Source of the DNA: Oegoconia quadripuncta
Taxonomy: Eukaryota > Arthropoda > Insecta > Lepidoptera > Autostichidae
Assembly (NCBI GenBank): GCA_949316235.1
Contig: OX438745.1
Span: 6,639,001 to 6,703,000 of the forward strand
Reading direction: 5' to 3'
DNA length: 64,000 nucleotides
Part shown: one piece after another, positions 11,646-23,221 of the stretch
How positions within the stretch are numbered: the first letter of the stretch is position 1
Layout of the letters: the number at the start of each line of letters is the position of its first letter
The notes under the pieces: model-generated
The model's input: the letters and a program-made list of their open reading frames with translations, nothing else
Told to the model about the DNA's origin: nothing
Database searches by the model: none
Program-made: the position numbers and the translations under genes

Positions 11646-12130
11646 CGTTCAGTTCACAGATCCATCACACAACAGTCACCAGATATATCGCAGAGTTCCG
11701 TTGGTATTGTTTATTTCACAGACACCAAGCTAACACGAGATACGGCTGACGGGTCGACGCGCATCGGTCAACTGACGTGGCGGGTGACAGCCCTGGGCCG
11801 GGCGGCGAAGATAGGCGTGGTTTGTTCAGCCACTGCCAATGGGATTGCTCGGTTTTATTGCCGGTGGAACGGGATTGGTTGGCGGTTGCGAGATAGGCGC
11901 GGCGGGTTGTCACACTCGCCTCTCCAATAAAACTTTTTAATCCGGCCCTGGATTGGGGGGCGAGATTCGTGGTGTGATTAATTTAGCTCGCCGCGGGTGG
12001 AAGCGGGGGATGTCGCGGGTGAGCGGGCGGGGTGTCAGTTAATTACCGGGATGAAGACGCGAGTCTAACTACTCAGCCGGTCCATTATTTAGCGTCGATA
12101 AGGTCGACGTTTGTCATTAGAGAAATCGCC
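11646..12130 (-). promoter_or_regulatory. lb: GC-rich promoter/5'UTR region of ladybird
   Basis: CpG-containing DNA upstream of the exon, in contrast to the AT-rich surroundings. On the gene strand it has CCAAT-type motifs (plus-strand 'ggattggttgg' near 11872 and 'gccaatggg' near 11836) and a TCAGTT initiator-like match near 11769. No TATA box at a fitting distance. Transcription start not determinable from sequence. Short ORFs in this stretch look like chance. Confidence 0.45.
11654..11665 (-). other. 3-codon upstream ORF before ladybird ATG
   Basis: On the gene strand ATG GAT CTG TGA ends 8 nt upstream of the main ATG. If it lies in the transcript it would be a minimal uORF able to lower or tune translation of the main frame. 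Whether it is transcribed is unknown. Confidence 0.35.
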
Positions 12131-12934
12131 ACTTTCCATCATTTATAGTACATTGGTTAATTGTCAAAACTCGGTATGGTGAAATTATTAGGACTGAGAC
12201 GGTTATTAGAAGGAATTACTACAAGCTACGACTTGCTACGAGTGAATTGCCGGTTGTTGTTTTGCAGTAGCACATATATCTAGGTGGCAAATTACTTGGG
12301 TCATACTTTCGTACCTTTACTTGGATAAATCAAATTATTACTTGGAAACGTCACATTTTTAACTTACTATTAAAATTACTGAGAATGCTGTTTGCTCCAA
12401 AGCTGACGAAAGAACGAGCAAGAAGATCAAGGGTTGCTCTTCTTAAGTAGATTTTAGGTTGCACTGTGAAATTCCCCAAAACAAGCTAAAAAATATTATA
12501 TTGTTAATTAGATTAGTTGAAATAAGTATCGCCGAGCGGCTCACGTCCATGCTTGAATTTAAAGGCAAATTATGAATGTCTACTGGAACCTTATTATGAA
12601 AATTTAGACAACTACATTGGGCCTTAAATGACTTAGTTAGGTAGGTACATTGTGTAAACTTCTGAATCAAGTGTATTTTTATATCTTGTAATTAACATTG
12701 TGTAATTTTTCTTGAACGACTCTTGATTTTTTCTTACATTGGCACCTACCCATACATTAATTTTTCGTAAATATATTTGCTAATTTACATTATTCTAATA
12801 ATTATATTAGTTTTATCTTAAGCTCGTTTGGCTGTTCATTTTATTGGTTGCTTTACGACTATGTTACATAGACTACAACATTAATTTAATTAATTATAAT
12901 ATACAATACAAATACTTTATGTTTCACAAAATAA
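12131..12934. other. intergenic, nothing recognised
   Basis: AT-rich with short domain-free ORFs on the minus strand (12443-12670). No repeat ends seen. Confidence 0.4.
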
Positions 12935-13124
12935 ACTAGTCTAACTTCTAATGCGATAGTTTGGACGTTTGTTTGTTGCTCAATTAATGAAATTTCGAAT
13001 GTAGGTAGAACATACCCTGGATTAAAACATAGTTTTTTTATCCCGATAAAGTGTTCTCGCGGTATAAACAAATTAAAAACATCCGCGATTAAAAGGCGAA
13101 GGCAGGCGAAATCGCGGGCAAAAA
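12935..13124 (+). mobile_element. Lep1-type element, degenerate
   Basis: Recognised by 'ctaatgcgatagtttgg', 'cataccctggattaaaac', 'tcccgataaagtg' and 'ggcaggcgaaatcgcggg'. The middle is eroded, missing the 'aacggatttggat' block. Confidence 0.6.
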
Positions 13125-13149
13125 GTAAGTTTACAAAAAATTTTTATTA

Positions 13150-13560
13150 AAACAATAGAACATAATTAGGTGGCCGTATTATTAAAAGCCCATCCAGACA
13201 ATCAACGCCTTTGGGAATTTTGTATCGAAAAACTGGATAGGGTTCATGAAAGACAAACAAAATATTCTTCATTGCCCATCAATTTAAAACAATCAAGGAC
13301 AGCTATACAAAAAAAGCGAACAGTACAATTTGGCGCCCTTACCACTAAAAGCGACCTCTTCCAGTGGTGCCGATTCGGATGTACACCAATTAAACTAAAC
13401 TAAATTAAAACCAGTTTTAAAGTAGTACTGTCTCTTTCTCCCTGGAACAGTACGATGCGACGGCACCACTCCAAAACTGGTTTTAGTTTAGTTGGGATAC
13501 ATCCGAATCGACACCATTCTTTGGGTTAGGAAGACCTATTTCAAAGACCTAAAGATTATA
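13150..13560. mobile_element. LINE 3'-end fragment (family N), split by a MITE
   Basis: The block 'tacaatttggcgcccttacc' then 'aaaagcgacctcttccag', continued at 13517 by 'ctttgggtta', is the same unit seen at 19685, 21815 and 41940 with the two halves adjacent. Here a 152-bp MITE sits between them. The 77-aa ORF across it (13170-13403) is therefore not a gene. Confidence 0.6.
13365..13516. mobile_element. MITE nested in LINE 3' end
   Basis: Terminal inverted repeats TGGTG(C/T)CGATTCGGATGTA, with an inner inverted pair 'aaaccagtttt'/'aaaactggttt'. Insertion is proved by the interrupted family N block. The target duplication is not clear; terminal bases may be off by a few. Confidence 0.7.
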
Positions 13561-14173
13561 CCCAAGTCGTGTTACCTACCTATTGCTTTTGAATACGTAA
13601 TTAAAGCCTAATATTCTATTAATGTTTTTATAGGCAATTGATTACTTCACTTACATCGATAATAGGTAGATAATTTATAATTTCAATAAATATTTACTTA
13701 CTTAATTAAAACTTTTTGTTTGAAATATTAGTTAAAGAAAACCTAAGTAAATTTATTTAAAATTAACGTAAGTAATTATCTTCTTATTTATACCTATCTA
13801 TAATATATTTTCGTGAATTGGATTTATGTTTATGTATGATTAAGTAATAACAGACTGATGATTACGTAATTGTTAACATGTTTATGAAAAAGAGCAAAGT
13901 CTTTATCAACGAAATTCATGGTTATCGAAGTAGGTACTTAGGTATATCTACTCGGTAGGTATATGTATATAACAAGGTTCTAAGTTCAGACTTGGAAAAG
14001 ATTTAGGAAAGGAAGATTGGACTTTAGTTTAAAAACAAACAGAAAACAAAATAAAAAGAAACTGGCCATAATAGAGGGTTATGTTTGTTTTTTAAAAGAC
14101 AAAAATAAGGATATAGAGAAAGAAGGAAAAAATGAGCATAGGTAGTAGTAGTTATAATTAACTATTTAAGTCA
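13561..14173. other. AT-rich intergenic sequence
   Basis: Nothing recognised. Confidence 0.4.
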
Positions 14174-14512
14174 TCATCATCAGCCCGTAAGTATCCCATA
14201 ATAGGATATGACCTATATCCCTGTAGTGCCTATTCCCTCGTATATGACGGAGAATGGGCCATAGTCCACCACGCTGGCCCAATGCGGGTTGGGGACTTCA
14301 CATGCCTTTGAATTATTATTTGTCAGGCATACAGGTTTCCTGACCGATGTTTTCCTTTACCGTTTAAGGGCAGTCGGATAAATGCACACAGGTAAATCAA
14401 ATTTAAAAACTTATTGGTACATGGCCTCGAACGTAATCGAACCCAGATCTCCCAAATTAGGAGACCGCATCTTAACCGCTGAGCCACCGACCTTTCCCAG
14501 CCACCGACGCTC
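14174..14512 (-). mobile_element. tRNA-derived SINE family D
   Basis: Reading on the minus strand: head 'cggtggctcagcggttaag' (A box), 'ctgggttcgattacg' (B box), a body with 'gaagtccccaacccgc', and a (TGA)n-type tail (plus strand 'tcatcatcatcagcccgtaa'). Near full length; partial copies at 17733 and 49301. Confidence 0.75.
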
Positions 14513-15144
14513 CCCTATCACCTATTTAAGTATTTAATAACTATTTAAGTAAATATTTAATAACCAAAATACCTGATAGCCTATTTTATGTTTTGCCTCC
14601 GCTATTTTGGACGTTTACCATAAAATGTATTCTATGTTGTTTAGGCTAACATGATGCGCCAAAGGATCGGATATACATACATACACTCGAAAAACGTTAC
14701 CCTTATTTCTTGGGTCGTCGGATAAAAATAAAAGCCTTTAAAAAAGGCATAAATACTAACACTCAAAATGGAAAAAAATAATTTAGGGGTACTATTTTCG
14801 AGTGAATTCTGCGATAACTATACATACATTATGTAATGTTCAAAGCGCAAATGCAAAAGGAAATAACTCTCAAATTGCTGAGCGGGTCCCAATCACACCT
14901 TATAAAAAATATAGGACTGTGTTTAGCTACTCGCGAATCATAATCCATATACATAATACTATTGTATTTGTATTGTACTATTGAAATCGGAATTGTATCT
15001 TTCAAAACAAAAAAAGTTGTTTCAATTGTGACGGCTTCCGGGCCTTCAGACGCTCGAGAGTCGAGATATACTTCACATAGGCACAGAATTAAGACAGGAA
15101 ATATTTCGTGAAAGTCTTAAATAAATAAATCGTTTATTTTCTCC
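14513..15144. other. intergenic, nothing recognised
   Basis: A 60-aa ORF at 14802-14984 has no domain. No element ends seen. Confidence 0.4.
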
Positions 15145-15415
15145 ACAATCAGATAAAATAGAGTACTTCTTCTTCAATTTAAGAGCTATGCTCTTGTCGG
15201 TGGAGTAACGACCATGTCTCTCTACTTTCCGCCCTCGTTTTAACCTCTTGGTACGACACGACATTCACCTTTTATTTAACTTGGTCAAAGTAATTACGCC
15301 TAGGTCTTCCCCTTCCTCTCTTTCCTTCAATCTTCCCTCAATTATGTTCTTCAAAAAAATATCGTGTCGTTCAAGTGACCTATCATCTTTCCTCTTCGGT
15401 TCTCAACTGTGGCTA
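15145..15415 (-). pseudogene. non-LTR reverse transcriptase C-terminus (RTE-like), dead
   Basis: Minus-strand translation gives LERHDIFLKNIIEG, then after a frameshift GKRGRGRPRRNYFDQVK, a TAA stop, and VNVVSYQEVKTRAESRETW. This is the tail of a non-LTR polyprotein common in Lepidoptera, followed by a GAA-rich 3' end. One frameshift and one stop make it non-functional. Confidence 0.7.
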
Positions 15416-15434
15416 ACACAATAGAGTAAAAAAA

Positions 15435-15500
15435 AAATGGTGGGTATTTTAAAATGTTTGGAATATCTCTGACCACCCAATTTGTGATCGATAATACTAA
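15435..15500 (+). repeat. dispersed repeat family P fragment
   Basis: Contains 'atatctctgaccacccaatt', the diagnostic block also at 23.37, 45.43 and 62.22 kb. Confidence 0.5.
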
Positions 15501-16487
15501 AAATATTTTTAAATAACCTAACCTAAAAGCCTGTTAGCCTTAATTCTCAATCAAGATCTTCGAGTTCTCCGCACATGTTTTAGTGCGAGATACATCCAGA
15601 GAGTCCGAAAATTGGCCCCCAGGGTCGTGGCTATTGCTTTCTTCTACTCTGATAGGTATAAATAAAAGAAACTTTTATCTCCGTAAATTCTTATTGAATT
15701 CGCATATTTTCCCTCGGTGAAATTTTTCATAAATATAAATATAAAAGTAAAGGTGACGTTTTGATCGATTTTTTGAAAGTTGTTACAGTTCTTAAGTATA
15801 CTTATTCCCTGGTGCAATGAATTCACAGTGGTAATTTTAATCTAATAGTCTATGTTTTATAATTAAATATCTACAATACTTATATGTAAAGCGAGCTCCG
15901 ATTTATTAGAAAACTATTATTCTGACTGACAGGTCCTACTCTATCCATGTGCAAAAAATTAGGACCTTGATTATATTGTAAATAAAAATCGTTCGCTTAC
16001 TGGACTATTAATATTGACGAAAATATGAGTGAAAACACATAAAAAATATACTTACAGACGAACATAGAACTCCTCGTTTTTTGAAGTCGGTTAAAAATAT
16101 AGACAGTAATTCGCACCGCCAATGTAAAAACCTACAGGAAGGTCCGACTCAAGATAATTATGTAACCCTTAAATATGGACATTTTCTCCGGGTTTTCACC
16201 GAAGTGGCAATTACACCTTAAAGTTAAAGTACCTATTAGAAAAAAATATATTGCATAATATGTTACTTTTCAATTCAATAACCAGCTTCAAATGTTTAAT
16301 TATAGAACGGGCGCTTTAAATTGATATTCCCAACGGTTGTGGCAGCCATTTTGGATCTTTGTTTACATTCGGCGTTTCACGGTTGGTGGTTTTAGGGGGC
16401 CGGTGTTGGCGTGGAAAGTAATCTAATTTGACATTGAGGTTTTTATGTGCATAATAATACTTAGTAGTCACATACCTACGTACATTA
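15501..16487. other. intergenic, short repeat scraps only
   Basis: A scrap at 16065-16100 ('ctcctcgttttttgaagtcg') matches a widespread lepidopteran repeat end. The piece at 16300-16420 is GC-richer and possibly single-copy ('cggttgtggcagccattttg'), function unknown. Confidence 0.4.
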
Positions 16488-16625
16488 TACTAGCTTTCCG
16501 ATCGCGGCTTTGCCCGCTATGGTATTACTTTATCGCGAACTTCTTCATGGATGAATAGTAGCGTTTGTCCTTCCGCGTCCCAGGCTACTTTTCTGCTAAA
16601 TTTGAATACGATTGATTCAGCATTT
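16488..16625 (-). mobile_element. Lep1-type element, 3' half
   Basis: Reverse-oriented tail: 'actagctttccgatcgcggc', 'tttgcccgc', then degraded body. Confidence 0.55.
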
Positions 16626-17340
16626 TATGTATAAAAACCAGACATATATTTACAATATTAGTATGATTTTGTAGGTAGGTATACGAGTATGATATTTAAA
16701 GTTAAAATTTTCCTGTACGTATAAAGAGAATTAATTAACCCGTCTTTTCTTGTGGGTATCATAAAAGGTGAATAAGGGACTTTAAATATTTAATTTTTCA
16801 TGGATGGAAAATCCAATCTCTTAAAAAAGACTAACTTGCTATAAAAATTACACTTCGCTACATATATTTGTTTAATAAAACTACTGTTTATGTTAGACAC
16901 ATCTAACACAATTCTGTGTAAAAAAATCTTAGTTTTATAGGTTAACCCAAATATATGAGCATAAAACAACTGTCAACTATATGAAACGTTTATTTAGGGT
17001 CTGTGTTATAATTACTACAGTATAGATATAAATAGATAGTGCACATTATACAATCACATATACACATAATACACAAAAATTATAATTTTCTATTATACAT
17101 TGCATAACAGAAAAGACAATACATCCTCGTTTTCCTATAAAAACCAGTCTACCTATAACTGGAATATGTATGTATAGGAATAATTTAATAGATTTTTATT
17201 TATGATACAATAAAGTTATCAATTTATATAACCCTTTTCGGAAAAGCAACTATAGTCAGGACCTAATGAGTGAGTGTAGGTACTTATTAATTAGTGTCAA
17301 AGGTATAAAGCATTGTGTAAATTATAGTGGATAACCATTA
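16626..17340. other. AT-rich intergenic sequence
   Basis: Nothing recognised. Confidence 0.4.
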
Positions 17341-17400
17341 GTAGAATTTTAATAGGAGTGTTTCCATGCTTCGGAAGGCACGATAAATCGGTCCGGATTT
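17341..17400 (+). mobile_element. SINE family E fragment
   Basis: Contains 'catgcttcggaaggcacg', part of the family E body seen in full at 39291. Truncated on both sides, by the foldback element on the right. Confidence 0.5.
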
Positions 17401-17435
17401 TTTTCAATTGAAGTCGGTGGGCTAATAGTGGCTTT

Positions 17436-17722
17436 TTCGATCAAACGTGTTTCGGAGTAGTGTAATTCGGTATACCATAGCAACTCCGTCAGTTGACCTA
17501 CGTATGGTATACCGAATTACACTACCCCGAAACACGTTTGACCGAAGAACGGTTGATCGAATTCCGAGTACATTGCGGAGTTGGTATTAATTAAAATTTT
17601 TAATGATGAACAAACTCCGCAACATTCCGAGGACATCCTCGGAATCTATCAACCGTTCTTCGGTCAAACGTGTTTCGGGGTAGTGTAATTCGGTATACCA
17701 TACGTAGGTCACCTGACGGAGT
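17436..17722. mobile_element. foldback element: palindrome with an extra third arm
   Basis: 17483-17722 is a near-complete palindrome centred about 17600, with the ends 'aactccgtcag' and 'ctgacggagtt' pairing. The block 'gtgtaattcggtatacc' occurs in it on both strands. A third copy at 17436-17478 lies immediately to the left and is inverted relative to the left arm. No ORF and no clear target duplication. Confidence 0.75.
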
Positions 17723-17732
17723 TCATCACATC

Positions 17733-17892
17733 ATCAGTCCGTAAACATCCCACTGCAGGGATACAGACCTTCCCTCATTCCCTCAGTGCGGGTTGGGGAC
17801 TTCACATGTCTTCGAATTTTTTTTTTTATTTCTCAGACATGCCGGTTTCCTCACGATATTTTCCTTCACCGTTTAAGAGTAGTCGGATAAAA
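17733..17892 (-). mobile_element. SINE family D fragment
   Basis: Has the family's tail and middle ('catcatcagtccgtaaacat', 'gcgggttggggacttcacat', 'ttcaccgtttaagagtagtc'); the tRNA-like head is missing. Confidence 0.65.
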
Positions 17893-18054
17893 ATTAAATA
17901 TACCTAATGGCTCTATGTAGTTATTTGTTAATTTTGATTTATTTACAAACCATTAAACCGTTAGACTTTTCTCGAAACTTACTTAAAATTCGATAATTAA
18001 ATCCAATTTATAAATTGACTCCAAAATAACGATAAATGTTAAAACATTATTTAA

Positions 18055-18325
18055 TTTTCGTCATTGCGTCGTCATCGCGGGAGAATGGTAAAAGGCGTAC
18101 CCATCGAAATTGTAGGAAAATGAATTAACCAAAAATCAATTAGAGCCGATACATTAAATTCGTGTCATTATTGGTTATTTCCCATAAACGTTATCGCCGG
18201 AACCGTAGCCATATTGCCCGTTTTCCCGCGCAATGATTGGCCAATCGGGTCAATTTCCGGTTTCAGCTATTATCTATAAGCATTATTAGTACTATTATCC
18301 ACTGATAATAATATCTCACGTGTGG
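18055..18325. promoter_or_regulatory. candidate conserved non-coding element
   Basis: Repeat-free, GC-richer stretch with 'cataaacgttatcgccgg', 'cgcaatgattggcc' and a CACGTG at about 18317. No ORF. Suggested as regulatory only because it stands out from repeats and AT-rich filler. Confidence 0.2.
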
Positions 18326-18472
18326 AATAATAGTAATGGTCAGTCGTTTATTATGTATTGTAGTATTTTTTTAGGTATATTAGGTTGATGAGATAGCATC
18401 TGTAATACTTTGGGACAATCGGCAACAAACTGGTTCCAAGGGAAAAAATTACAGTACGAGTATTTTATATTC

Positions 18473-18788
18473 AACCGCCTCCGCGGCTCAATGTAAACAA
18501 CATTGAGTTTACGATTCGGAGGTAGCGGGTTCAATCCCCAGCGTACTCGGTTTGGTTGGTGGTGGGGAATTTTAAATGTCCGCTTGGCTAGCTACCACCA
18601 TCTTATCTAAATCTGCCTCCAAGCAGCAATGTTAATAGCATTGTTGTATTCCGGTTGTCAAAGATAAGATATAGCCAGTCTCCCAAATGTGTTGTGGTTT
18701 CCGGGTCACGCTTCCACCTTCGAGCTAATCTTCACTTAACATCAGGTGTGATTGAGGTCAAGTACCAACCCGTTGTGCATAACAAAAA
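18473..18788 (+). mobile_element. tRNA-derived SINE family B, near full length
   Basis: Head 'gcctccgcggctcaatgtaa' (A box), 'gcgggttcaatccccag' (B box), body 'ggctagctaccacca', 'ttccggttgtca', 3' end 'cttccaccttcg' and 'ccgttgtgcataac'. Reference copy for this family in the window. Confidence 0.8.
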
Positions 18789-19104
18789 AATATTGCCTTA
18801 TTTTTAACCTCCGACGTGATACTTTATTTTATTATTTTATTTGAATCGTTTGGAAAACTTACACCTTGTTATAACTAAGTACATGGTGAAATTAATTTCA
18901 GAAATATAGAATTCTGAAATTAAATATATATATATGAAAGGAAAACAAATTATATTTAGAAGAAAAGAAAGAAAAACTCTTATTAACGTGTGTAACTTAA
19001 TCAAATGTAGTAATCTGAATAAGCATAGGCTTAGACTTAGGCTTTCTGTAAAGACCGAAAAAAAAAACAAAAAATTAAACTACTGTAACTGAATAAAAAA
19101 AGGA
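18789..19104. other. AT-rich intergenic sequence
   Basis: Domain-free minus-strand ORF 18837-19070 (hydrophobic, low-complexity); not judged coding. Confidence 0.4.
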
Positions 19105-19390
19105 ACATCGGTGGCTGAACCCAATTTGCGCGGTCCGGGTTCGTTTCCCAGGCAGGTCATGTACAAATGAGTTTTTAAATTTAATTTAACTACTTATGTA
19201 CATTTATACGGTTGCTCTTGAATGGTGAAGACTGCCCATCCCATGAATAGAGAGCCTGGTTATGTGAATCACGTCAGTGCTCATGCAGACTGAACCTCTT
19301 CATCCTGCTGATCCTAAAACAAGGGAAATCTTGCGGAAGACCACAGTTAGGTATGTACACGACAATTTAAGTGAAAATATGCAAATAGCT
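19105..19390 (+). mobile_element. tRNA-derived SINE family C
   Basis: Head 'catcggtggctgaaccc' (A box) and 'gtccgggttcgtttccca' (B box), followed by a body with no similarity to families A, B or D ('ggtgaagactgcccatccca'). Single copy here, so its length is a guess. Confidence 0.55.
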
Positions 19391-19684
19391 CAGCAACGAC
19401 GTACAATACCTATATTTATTTAAGTGGCACTAACTTCCTTCAAAAGGGAATAGAACAGGTATTCATACTTCATTTGTAATTGTTACTTCACTGTAATTAT
19501 ACAGGGCGTGTAATTACCGACATTCTTAAACCGCTGTTTATTACTGGTTACGGAGTTTGAAATTTTTAATTTACTTTTAAAACAAATCGGTAAGGAAGTT
19601 TATCATTTTGAGGCACGGGCTATCCTTGATGGACTGGAATTCACCAGCAGGGGTGACTATAAGTTAAATTTAACGAAATAACTA
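19391..19684. other. intergenic, nothing recognised
   Basis: Holds 'tacagggcgtgtaattacc' near 19501, possibly one decayed MITE end, but no partner was found. Confidence 0.3.
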
Positions 19685-19845
19685 GGACCAAAGCTATTTT
19701 CATACAAACAACAAACAAAATATTCTCTATTGTACAACAATTAGAAACATAACACCGATAAATAAGAAAACGGGGATTGTACAATTTGGCGGCCTTATCA
19801 TTAAAAGCCGTCTCTTCCAGACAACCTTTGGGTACATACCTACAT
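19685..19845 (-). mobile_element. LINE 3'-end fragment family N
   Basis: 'tacaatttggcggccttatc', 'aaagccgtctcttccag' and 'caacctttgggta' in the family order; orientation inferred from the poly(T)/TATT-rich left side in sibling copies. Confidence 0.6.
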
Positions 19846-19967
19846 TAAGGATTGCAACAATCCCGACATACTCGTACTACTTTTGCTTCTTCCACTCTCT
19901 TCCACCAAAAATTAAATGGAAGAAGAAGCAGACATATCTTTAAGATTAAAAGGTTGGCCACCTCTGC

Positions 19968-20221
19968 ACGCGAGTTCGATCTCCGCGGGGTACATGTTTA
20001 GCTCGGTTTGGTTGGTGGCAGGGCATTTTAAATGTCCGCTGGCTAGCTACCACCAGTTTGTCTAATCTAAGTTTGCCGCCAAACAGCAATGTTAATAGCA
20101 TTAATGTGTTTCGGTTTTCAGATATTAAGATAGTCAGCCCCCAAAAGACCAAAAGATCCGGGTCAGTACGCTTCCACCTTCGGCCTCTTTACTTTAACAT
20201 CAGGTGTGATTAAGCCCAAGT
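19968..20221 (+). mobile_element. SINE family B, head truncated
   Basis: Starts within the B box ('gcgagttcgatctccgcgg') and continues with 'ctggctagctaccaccag' and 'cttccaccttcggcc'. Confidence 0.75.
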
Positions 20222-21680
20222 GCATACAACTTTGAAAACAAAGAATAATCTTAGAAATGCCAAAGTCCCTCGCACGTTTTATTTCACCGAAAAATCAACA
20301 GATCCAAAAAAATCGAGGATACAAATACAAACTCACAATTCGTGATACAAGTTGAACCAAGCTTCACTTAACAGGCTAACATTAGTTGTCAATCTCTCTG
20401 CGTAGTTCCTCCACCTGCCAAAAGACATCTCTATAGCTCCCAAACACAATTACCCTGTACCCTATGTTTAGAAGTGGCAAACTATCTGTTGGCATTGATA
20501 ACGGAAACGGACCGCATTATAGATCGACTCTACCTCACGTGTCGTGTCATTAGGGGTTTGCTCTGACTCGAGGGCAAGAGGTACTCCCGTTAAGGACATA
20601 CGAATCAACATTAATAACAATTATTTGGGGTTAGATTTGAAATATTAACTCATTCATTAAACATATATTCGTAAGAAGTAAATTAACACAGAGATTTACA
20701 GAATTTTACATAAAGGGTGTATAATAGCATTTTGTTTTGTAGTGTCTGTGCCACAGTTTATAAATGGAGCCCTTTAATTTCTTTCTCTGACAATACAAGA
20801 AAACTGCTTTTTATAAATAAAAAAACAATTTGAGAAAATTCAATGTGCGATAGTGACTAGCTTCTTGTTATTCAAGCAATGTATAGATGTAGATATGTGG
20901 TGGAAGACAACAATGGAAAAAGGAAATTCCCTTCCGGACGCCAACAACCAAGTTTTGCAATCAGTTGCGTTAGAGAATCTTTTATTAAGAGTATTTGTTG
21001 TCAACTACTTGCAATAGAAGTATGTTTTACTTTAATACGCAACCAGTTGCCAATTAATAATTTCTCTAAAAGTGTAGTTATTACGTATTTTCAAAACAAT
21101 TCGGTGAACTACTTAGCGAAACAGTTAGTATGTCTATCTATAATAAAACAAAAATATTTATACGAGTACTTAGATATAAATAATTTATCAATCTATTTAT
21201 TTACATACAAACCAATAATTTGACTGCGCTCAAAAGTCTACCTAGACCTAATCATTCTCCAAGCTTGAAGATCTGAATGAGCAGAGAACAAAGTTACGTA
21301 AACTAACATTGAAGTGTAATAGTACTTTATATAGTAACATTAAGCGGGTACGGTTAATATTAACTAAGAGCATATCTTGCCAACAACTTAGAATCTCTAA
21401 AACCAGTAAATTATTAAATAAAATTAAATGTATCTCGTTAAACGCCCACCCATAAACGCCAGGCATGGTTGAAATTTTGGTGTATCTCAAATGCAAACCT
21501 CTAATTTGAATAACAACAAATCAATATGTATCAGATTTTCTCTGACATGTTTCTTTTAACCGACATCAAATCAAATCAAAAATATTTTATTCAATGAAGG
21601 ATACAAATATATCACTTATTGAAAGTAAACATGTTATTTTTTAAAACTATCATTGCTTCATAAGGTGCTATGGTTAATCT
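20222..21680. other. intergenic, no gene supported
   Basis: 20340-20640 is GC-richer and repeat-free ('cctcacgtgtcgtgtcatta') and could be regulatory. The 114-aa ORF 20879-21223 has no domain and AT-driven composition. A scrap at 21568-21610 resembles a LINE end. Confidence 0.4.
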
Positions 21681-21806
21681 AATTACACACTAAGCCACTA
21701 GGCTTGTATTATGGATACCAGATGGTTGATATACTACACAAATACTTTTTTTGTGTAATTAAGTACATAAATGAAAACGTCCATAACTCGGGCACACAAA
21801 TTTTAC
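21681..21806 (-). mobile_element. SINE family A, 3' half
   Basis: Has the family tail 'ggataccagatggttgatat' and 'gaaaacgtccataactcg'; the tRNA-like head is missing. Confidence 0.65.
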
Positions 21807-21814
21807 AATGCATT

Positions 21815-21965
21815 ACAATATAAATACACTTTATTGCACAACAGATAAAAAAAAATACAGTTTCAGAAAAGTGGTAAGAATAGAATGTACAATTTGGCGA
21901 CCTTATCACTAAAAGCGATCTCTTCCAGGCAACCTTTGGGTATAAGGACAGTACATTTGAAATAG
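21815..21965 (-). mobile_element. LINE 3'-end fragment family N
   Basis: Uninterrupted copy of 'tacaatttggcgaccttatc', 'aaaagcgatctcttccagg' and 'caacctttgggtataag'. It serves as the empty-site reference for the MITE at 13365. Confidence 0.65.
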
Positions 21966-22592
21966 GTAGGTTGTGCGGTATTAAATAGGGATGCAGATAC
22001 AAACTACGTGAATAAATTTCATATATTTACATACACATACATACATAGATCAATAGACAAATATTTATATATATATAAAAAGTTTTACAGAAGTATAACG
22101 CAATAAACTTCTCTTTTTTATTCCTCACTTTCCAATTTTTCAAACCATCTGAAAAAACCAACAAACTGAATAAGTCTATATTATTCAATATTATTTCTTA
22201 TTTACATGTGGGTTGCATTCATAATAAGCAACGGGAAGTGGTATAACTTAAAGTTATAATTTCGGGTGCGGTCATTATGACACGTCTCAATTTAGTTTCA
22301 ACACATAAATTGTAATAAGTAGACAACGGTTGGATGCGGGTGGGCTTCTATTAAGGGGTCTACACATGTATAGTTGTGGTTGGATGATAAATCGGGTCAG
22401 AAAGCCTTGTCTTGCAAAGAAATATAAAAATATATCTACTTCATTCTTACATCTTTACAGTTGGATTAAGTATCAATTATATCTTGAGACAGGAGGTATT
22501 TTAAGGTTGCATGTGTCTCCGATATCTACACAATATAAATTAGGCATCATACTCGTACAAGTGACTTCACTAGTGCGAGTGCCAGAGCGTCA
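21966..22592. other. intergenic, nothing recognised
   Basis: AT-rich; a 91-aa ORF (22330-22605) runs into a Lep1 element and is not a gene. Confidence 0.4.
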
Positions 22593-22804
22593 TGTTGATT
22601 GTTGATTAGTTTGTTGCTCAATCACGGCGAAACCGATCTACAGATTTGAATGAAATTTGGTATATAGGTAGAAAATATCCTGGATTAAAACATAAGATAT
22701 TTTTTATCCCGATAAAGTGACGACTTCCCGCGGGATAAACAAATTAAACATATCTACGATAAAGTTGTTCCACGCAGGCGAAGCCGCGGGAGGAAAGCTG
22801 CTTT
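22593..22804 (+). mobile_element. Lep1-type element
   Basis: Body and tail present: 'gatttgaatgaaatttgg', 'tcccgataaagtgacg', 'cgcaggcgaagccgcggg', end 'ggaaagctgc'. The extreme 5' end is lost. Confidence 0.7.
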
Positions 22805-23221
22805 AAAATAAACCGCACTCAAATCCGACCACTTCGTCGGGGGTTTTTACTTTCTGTATGATATGCACAGGCTAATACTTTTCGGCATATCAGGGTTGGA
22901 ATATCCCCGTGATACTTGTATACCTGGCAACATTGTGTAGTGTCTTTTACAGATGCTTAAGGAAAGGTGGTTGACTTGTGACGTCACTATAATGTCTAAT
23001 GGTTGACAGGCAACGGTCACGACATCCGAGGCCTAACGACCACCTCCGGGGCAAAGTTTATTGGCGTAAAGTTAACTATGGCACGTGATCGCTAATTCGT
23101 TCGTGGTAATCAATGTTTCACTTTATAAATATTATAAAGATTGTTTGTAGAACAATACATTAAGTGCTGTTTGGTTGCACTTAAAAAATTGAACCAACCT
23201 ATCTCTTAGTTAGTGTCATAA

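Noticed and set aside
13170..13403. 77-aa ORF
   Set aside because: Runs across a LINE 3' end and into a nested MITE.
20879..21223. 114-aa ORF
   Set aside because: AT-driven composition, no domain, no splice or start support.
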